Source: CAZIRO01 sp964541595 (GTDB lineage Bacteria; Acidobacteriota; HRBIN11). From it: a stretch of 10,897 bases of DNA. The position numbers and the translations under genes are program-made. Positions within the stretch are counted from its first letter, which is position 1. The number at the start of each line of letters is the position of its first letter. The notes below the pieces were generated by a model that saw only the letters and a program-made list of their open reading frames with translations, ran no database searches and had not been told where the DNA came from. Below, piece after piece: positions 7,978 through 10,897 of the stretch. The stretch is taken from assembly GCA_964541595.1 (NCBI GenBank), contig CAZIRO010000095.1, positions 1-10,897 of the forward strand, given 5' to 3'.

Positions 7978-8019
7978 GGTGTCGGGTGTCCGGTCCCGGG
8001 TGTCGGGTGTCCGGTACTG
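7978..8019. repeat. Six tandem 7-base units, consensus GGTGTCS
   Basis: The units are GGTGTCG, GGTGTCC, GGTCCCG, GGTGTCG, GGTGTCC and GGTACTG. Seen at larger scale, a 17-base word (GGTGTCGGGTGTCCGGT) occurs twice, 21 bases apart (7978-7994 and 7999-8015). The array ends at 8019, directly against the -35 box at 8020. Confidence 0.8.
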
Positions 8020-8048
8020 TTGCAGATTCCCGAACAGGTGCCTACAAT
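8020..8048 (+). promoter_or_regulatory. Candidate rpsO-pnp promoter
   Basis: TTGCAG (8020-8025) and TACAAT (8043-8048) are separated by exactly 17 bases. The -10 box matches the sigma-70 consensus at five of six positions and the -35 box at three. Transcription would be expected to start at G8054 or G8055, which is also the first base of a long perfect helix. It is the best promoter match between the hybrid kinase and rpsO. Confidence 0.6.
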
Positions 8049-8053
8049 TGTAT

Positions 8054-8202
8054 GGAAGATGGCATGGCCGATCCGTGCGGGATTTCCCCGGACACGTGTA
8101 TGCGCCGCAGACGTGAAGGACAGTGTGGACTGCCCTCACGCCTGCGGCGATAACTCCCACCGGATACGTCGGGGAATCCCAGAAACGGTCCATGCCATCT
8201 TC
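8054..8202 (+). ncRNA. Long nested hairpin RNA of unknown family at the start of the rpsO leader
   Basis: Successive nested helices, read directly: 8055-8067 with 8190-8202 (13 bp, perfect); 8073-8076 with 8185-8188; 8079-8084 plus 8086-8090 with 8170-8180 (11 bp, one bulged T); 8096-8101 with 8164-8169 (two wobbles); 8103-8110 with 8142-8149 (8 bp, perfect); 8112-8116 with 8136-8140; 8118-8119 with 8134-8135; and 8121-8124 with 8129-8132, closing a GTGG loop. That is about 53 pairs in 148 nt. The fold begins at the expected transcription start. It may be part of the rpsO leader or a separate small RNA. I see no match to riboswitches, 4.5S RNA or RNase P RNA that I know. Confidence 0.5.
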
Positions 8203-8269
8203 TGGAGGTGAAGAAATCGCGCCTGCCGGGGTATCTTCACCTCTGCCCGGCGCGTAACAAGTACCCCGG
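8203..8269 (+). promoter_or_regulatory. Pseudoknot-capable leader element, candidate S15 autoregulatory site
   Basis: GAGGTGAAGA (8205-8214) pairs perfectly with TCTTCACCTC (8234-8243), with two further wobbles at 8203-8204. The 19-base loop can pair downstream in two ways: CGCGCC (8218-8223) with GGCGCG (8249-8254), or CCGGGGTA (8226-8233) with TACCCCGG (8262-8269). Either gives an H-type pseudoknot. A rival hairpin, CCGGG/CCCGG (8226-8230 with 8246-8250), also exists. In E. coli, S15 represses its own mRNA through a leader pseudoknot, and other phyla use different S15-binding leaders, so autoregulation is a reasonable inference. Actual S15 binding cannot be read from sequence. Confidence 0.5.
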
Positions 8270-8299
8270 TCCCATCGGGATAGCCTCCGATGGGCGTAC
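8261..8299 (+). promoter_or_regulatory. Hairpin just upstream of the rpsO ribosome binding site
   Basis: CCCATCGG (8271-8278) pairs perfectly with CCGATGGG (8287-8294) around an 8-base loop. An outer GTAC/GTAC pairing (8261-8264 with 8296-8299) is possible, and it competes with the pseudoknot arm at 8262-8269. The AGGA ribosome binding site begins at 8300, directly after the outer pairing, so folding here could affect ribosome access. Confidence 0.5.
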
Positions 8300-8311
8300 A
8301 GGAAGACGACT

Positions 8312-8581
8312 GTGCCGATTACGCACCAGGATAAAGCACCGGTGATCGAACGGTTTCGGCGGCACGACCGGGATACCGGTTCTACGGAAGTTGTGATCGC
8401 GTTGCTGACCCAGCGTATTCAGCATTTAACGGAACATCTGAAACGGCATCCGAAAGACTTTTCCTCGAAACGCGGACTGCTGCGTCTTGTGGGTCGGCGC
8501 CGTCGTTTGCTGGCGTATTTACGCCGTAAGAACTACCCGCGCTATCGGGAGGTGATTCAGGCGCTGGGTCTGCGAAAATAA
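8312..8581 (+). CDS. rpsO: 30S ribosomal protein S15
   Basis: The 89-residue product has the normal S15 length. It shows the family pattern throughout: DTGSTEVVIALLTQRI, then LTEHLKRHPKDFSSKRGLL, then LVGRRRRLLAYLRRKN and a C-terminal IQALGLRK. S15 is a primary binder of the central domain of 16S rRNA (the three-way junction of helices 20-22) and helps form subunit bridges. The start is GTG, with AGGA at 8300-8303 and an 8-base spacer. This is a weak site compared with the GGAGGTGA buried in the leader. The gene is followed by pnp after 48 bases, the usual arrangement in many bacteria. Regulation is probably through the structured leader upstream, as S15 commonly represses its own translation. 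Confidence 0.97.
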   Translation: MPITHQDKAPVIERFRRHDRDTGSTEVVIALLTQRIQHLTEHLKRHPKDFSSKRGLLRLVGRRRRLLAYLRRKNYPRYREVIQALGLRK

Positions 8582-8607
8582 CGTCAGATGTTCTGGTCAT
8601 CAGACGT
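8581..8607 (+). promoter_or_regulatory. Hairpin between rpsO and pnp, candidate RNase processing site
   Basis: ACGTCAGATG (8581-8590) pairs with CATCAGACGT (8598-8607) apart from one central A-A mismatch, around a 7-base loop. It starts on the last base of the rpsO stop codon and ends 11 bases before the GAGGA of pnp. No T-run follows, so it is unlikely to stop transcription. In E. coli the rpsO-pnp gap has a terminator and an RNase III-cut hairpin used in PNPase self-control; a similar role here is inference. Confidence 0.5.
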
Positions 8608-8629
8608 CCTGGCAAAATGAGGAAGAACA

Positions 8630-10822
8630 ATGCATGTGGTTGTGGAACGACCCCAACTGGTGATCGAACTCCCCATTGGTCCGCATCCCCTCACCATTGA
8701 AATCGGACCGTTTGCCCGACAGGCGCACGGTGCAGCGCTGGTCCGGCATGAGGATACCGTGGTGATCGCCACGGCGTGTGTGAATGTCGATTCCGAGCGG
8801 GCGGAAGACTTTGTCCCCCTGCTGTGTGACTATCGGGAAAACACGTATGCTGCCGGTCGGTTTCCCGGCGGGTTTTTCAAGCGGGAGGGAAAACCCTCCG
8901 AAAAAGAGGTGCTGACCAGTCGGCTCATTGATCGTTCGTTGCGTCCGCTGTTTCCCAAAGGGTACCGTCTGGACACGCAGGTGGTGGCGAACGTATATTC
9001 GGCGTCGGCGATTTACGATACGGACATTGCCGCCCTGAACGCTGCAGCGATGGCGATCCTCTTTTCGCCCATACCGTTCTATGAGGCAGTCGTGGGGATC
9101 CGCGTGGCCGAACTCGACGGGCAGTTCATCGTCAACCCGCCGCTGGACGTTTTACGGCAGAGTCCCCTGTCGCTCGTGGTCTCCGGAACCGTGCACGGTA
9201 TCGTGATGGTCGAGGCCGGTGCCCGGGAATATCCGGAAGATCGTATGGCAGAGGCATTGCTGTTTGCCCAGCAGACGATCCAGGAACAGGCGCAGCGCAT
9301 TATGGAGATCTTTGCGCAAACGGGATTGCAGGAGGAGAAAATTGTCGTGACACCACCGGAAATTCCGGAAGATCTGCTCGATGAACTGCGCACACGGGTG
9401 GGTGAACGGTTGAGACAGGCGGTGCAGGTGCCCGGGAAACAGCGTGCGCATCAGGCCGTACAGGCGATCTATGAAGAGGTGCTGGCGGAAATTCCGGAAG
9501 AGGACGAAGAACGGCGGAAAACCGTGCGCCGTGCACTCGATCAACTAAAGGCCGACATCGTACGCCATATGATCATTCATGCGGGCCGTCGCCCGGACGG
9601 TCGCGGACCCCGGGAGATCCGTCCCATTCACATCGAGGTCGGTCTGCTGCCCCGCACGCACGGTTCCGCATTGTTTACCCGCGGCGAAACGCAGGCACTG
9701 GTGACCTGCACGCTGGGTACGGCCGAGGATGCCCAGAAGATCGAGGAGTTGACCGGAGAATCGTTCAAACGGTTTATGCTGCATTACAATTTTCCACCGT
9801 TTTCGGTCGGTGAAGTCTCGCCGCTGCGTGCGCCGAGCCGTCGTGAAATCGGCCATGGTGCACTCGCCGAACGTGCGCTGCTTCCCGTTATTCCTTCGGA
9901 AGAGACGTTTCCGTACACGATTCGGGTGGTGTCGGAAATCCTGGAGTCGAATGGTTCTTCTTCCATGGCGACCGTATGTGGTGGCTCGCTGGCACTGATG
10001 GACGCCGGTGTACCCATTGGGGCACCGGTGGCCGGCATTGCGATGGGACTGTTTACCGAGGGTGACCGGTACGTGATCCTGACGGACATCGCGGGGGAAG
10101 AGGACCATACGGGCGACATGGATTTTAAAGTCGCCGGCACACGTGTGGGGATTACGGCTCTGCAGATGGACATCAAAATTCCGGCTCTATCGGCTGAGGT
10201 GCTGCGTGAAGCCCTGTTTCAGGCACGTGAGGCGCGTCTGTACATCCTGGACCGGATGGCGGAAGTGTTGCCCGCACCGCGCCCGGAGATTTCGCCCCGT
10301 GCACCCCGTCTGGTGGTGACCACGATCCCGACGGAAAAGATCGCTGCACTGATCGGTCCCGGCGGTCGAGTGGTCAAGTCGATCATCGAAAAGACCGGTG
10401 TCAAGATCGACATCCGGGAGGACGGCAAGGTCTTCATTGCGGGAGACACCAGAGAAGCCATCGAGCAGGCGCTACAGATGGTGCAGGAAGTAACCGCGGA
10501 GGTCGAAAAGGGTCGGACGTATCTCGGGCGGGTGACCCGCATTGCGGATTTCGGCGTGTTCGTGGAGATTTTGCCGGGGATCGTGGGCCTGCTGCACAAA
10601 TCGGAACTCGCGCCCTATCCGGTACGGGATGTACGCGAGATCGTTAAAGGCGAGGGCCAGGAAATTCTCGTGAAAGTGCTCGATGTGGAAAATCACCGGA
10701 TCCGGCTGTCCCACCGGGATTTCGCGCCGCCCCGACCGGTCCGGACGCGGCGTCCGCCGGGGGATCGGCGGCAACGGCCACGTGGTGCCGTTTCCCGACG
10801 CCGACCGGTAAAGAAGATATAA
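8630..10822 (+). CDS. pnp: Polynucleotide phosphorylase (polyribonucleotide nucleotidyltransferase)
   Basis: PNPase degrades RNA 3'-to-5' using phosphate, releasing nucleoside diphosphates; it works as a trimer in the cytoplasm. The 730 residues show the full order: RNase PH-like domain 1 (about 14-145, with FFKREGKPSEKEVLTSRLID), an all-helical linker (about 245-310), RNase PH-like domain 2 (about 320-545), a KH domain (about 560-618, GPGG at 576-579) and an S1 domain (about 628-695). Catalytic features are present: NGSSSMA around 441-447, and D486 and D492 within DIAGEEDHTGDMDFK, matching the E. coli positions. The short tail after residue 700 is very basic (many Arg) and lacks recognisable degradosome motifs. 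The ATG has GAGGA at 8619-8623 with a 6-base spacer. It is probably co-transcribed with rpsO and may be controlled by the hairpin between them. Confidence 0.98.
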   Translation: MHVVVERPQLVIELPIGPHPLTIEIGPFARQAHGAALVRHEDTVVIATACVNVDSERAEDFVPLLCDYRENTYAAGRFPGGFFKREGKPSEKEVLTSRLIDRSLRPLFPKGYRLDTQVVANVYSASAIYDTDIAALNAAAMAILFSPIPFYEAVVGIRVAELDGQFIVNPPLDVLRQSPLSLVVSGTVHGIVMVEAGAREYPEDRMAEALLFAQQTIQEQAQRIMEIFAQTGLQEEKIVVTPPEIPEDLLDELRTRVGERLRQAVQVPGKQRAHQAVQAIYEEVLAEIPEEDEERRKTVRRALDQLKADIVRHMIIHAGRRPDGRGPREIRPIHIEVGLLPRTHGSALFTRGETQALVTCTLGTAEDAQKIEELTGESFKRFMLHYNFPPFSVGEVSPLRAPSRREIGHGALAERALLPVIPSEETFPYTIRVVSEILESNGSSSMATVCGGSLALMDAGVPIGAPVAGIAMGLFTEGDRYVILTDIAGEEDHTGDMDFKVAGTRVGITALQMDIKIPALSAEVLREALFQAREARLYILDRMAEVLPAPRPEISPRAPRLVVTTIPTEKIAALIGPGGRVVKSIIEKTGVKIDIREDGKVFIAGDTREAIEQALQMVQEVTAEVEKGRTYLGRVTRIADFGVFVEILPGIVGLLHKSELAPYPVRDVREIVKGEGQEILVKVLDVENHRIRLSHRDFAPPRPVRTRRPPGDRRQRPRGAVSRRRPVKKI

Positions 10823-10854
10823 CCGGGGTCGGGACAGGCAGCGGGACATGCGCA

Positions 10855-10897
10855 CCACCGGATCCACCGGTGTGCCGGTGGCCACCGGTCTCCGGTG
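10855..10897. repeat. Cluster of CACCGG/CCGGTG inverted words after pnp
   Basis: CACCGG occurs at 10856, 10865 and 10883, and CCGGTG at 10867, 10875 and 10892. They can form CCACCGG-TGTG-CCGGTGG (10864-10881) or CACCGG-TCT-CCGGTG (10883-10897), and 10875-10888 is a perfect 14-base palindrome. It may be the 3' hairpin of the rpsO-pnp transcript or the edge of a repeat that continues beyond the window. No T-run is visible before the sequence ends. Confidence 0.55.

Larger units (their letters stand above)
7957..8311. other. 355-base non-coding leader region of rpsO-pnp
   Basis: No convincing gene is present. Read in order, it contains tandem heptamers, a promoter-like pair, a 148-nt nested hairpin, a pseudoknot-capable segment, an 8-bp hairpin and the rpsO ribosome binding site. 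Each is listed separately. truB and ribF, often found upstream of rpsO, are not here. Confidence 0.75.

Noticed and set aside
6265..8193. A 642-codon open frame on the minus strand, opposite the hybrid kinase
   Set aside because: Its translation has no domain-like pattern. It is open only because the GC-rich kinase gene on the other strand avoids the relevant stops, and it also runs across the heptamer repeats and the structured leader.
8054..8202. 6S RNA, suggested by GCCTGCGGCG at 8140-8149 and the long hairpin shape
   Set aside because: In 6S RNA a similar word lies in the closing stem, but here it is in the top helix. The large symmetric central bubble of 6S is missing; the main internal loop is one-sided.
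8055..8202. A MITE-like element bounded by 13-base inverted ends
   Set aside because: No target-site duplication flanks it. Complementarity continues inward through many helices with bulges, and the element begins at a predicted transcription start, which fits RNA structure better.
7972..8211. A 79-codon + strand frame starting MTGVGCPVPGVGCPV
   Set aside because: The repeated start is just the translated 7-base tandem repeat, and the rest overlaps the promoter and the RNA hairpin. Such frames are common false genes in repeat DNA.
8208..8345. A 45-codon frame from a GTG inside GGAGGTG, overlapping the rpsO start
   Set aside because: The GTG is part of the SD-like word itself, so it has no ribosome binding site of its own, and the product resembles nothing known. 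Stem pairing explains the sequence better.

Overview
The window is bacterial, GC-rich chromosomal DNA. It holds five genes, all on the + strand: two large histidine kinases, a half-size EamA transporter, and the conserved pair rpsO-pnp (ribosomal protein S15 and polynucleotide phosphorylase). The S15 and PNPase sequences are clearly bacterial. I could not place the phylum from the sequence. The many-membrane-pass NtrY-type kinase, the GAF/PAS hybrid kinase and the GC-rich codon choice would fit several environmental groups.

Layout. Bases 8-2980 encode a membrane-bound NtrY-like kinase whose true start may lie before the window. A perfect 13-bp hairpin without a T-run (2995-3025) follows it. 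Then comes a 141-residue single-domain EamA protein (3080-3505) with a strong ribosome binding site. Bases 3506-3993 hold no convincing gene but contain an 18-bp near-palindrome, a promoter-like pair, possible RNA stems and an AT-rich block. Bases 3994-7956 encode a 1320-residue soluble hybrid kinase (GAF-GAF-GAF-PAS-GAF-PAS-HisKA-HATPase-REC). Bases 7957-8311 are non-coding and unusually structured. Then come rpsO (8312-8581) and pnp (8630-10822). The last 75 bases carry clustered CACCGG/CCGGTG words.

The most interesting part is the rpsO leader. Six units of a 7-base tandem repeat end exactly where a promoter-like -35 box begins (TTGCAG, 17 bases, TACAAT). The expected transcription start coincides with the first base of a perfect 13-bp helix that closes a 148-nt nested hairpin (8055-8202). 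A second, 10-bp helix starts immediately after it, and its loop can pair with either of two downstream segments, so a pseudoknot switch is possible. The 5' strand of that helix contains GGAGGTGA, an 8-base match to the usual anti-Shine-Dalgarno sequence, with no canonical start codon at normal spacing. This fits autogenous control by S15, but the long 5' hairpin matches no RNA family that I recognise.

How the genes relate. rpsO and pnp form a standard co-transcribed pair with a hairpin between them, as in other bacteria. The two kinases and the transporter show no clear functional link to that operon. No separate response regulator lies next to either kinase; the second kinase carries its own receiver domain.
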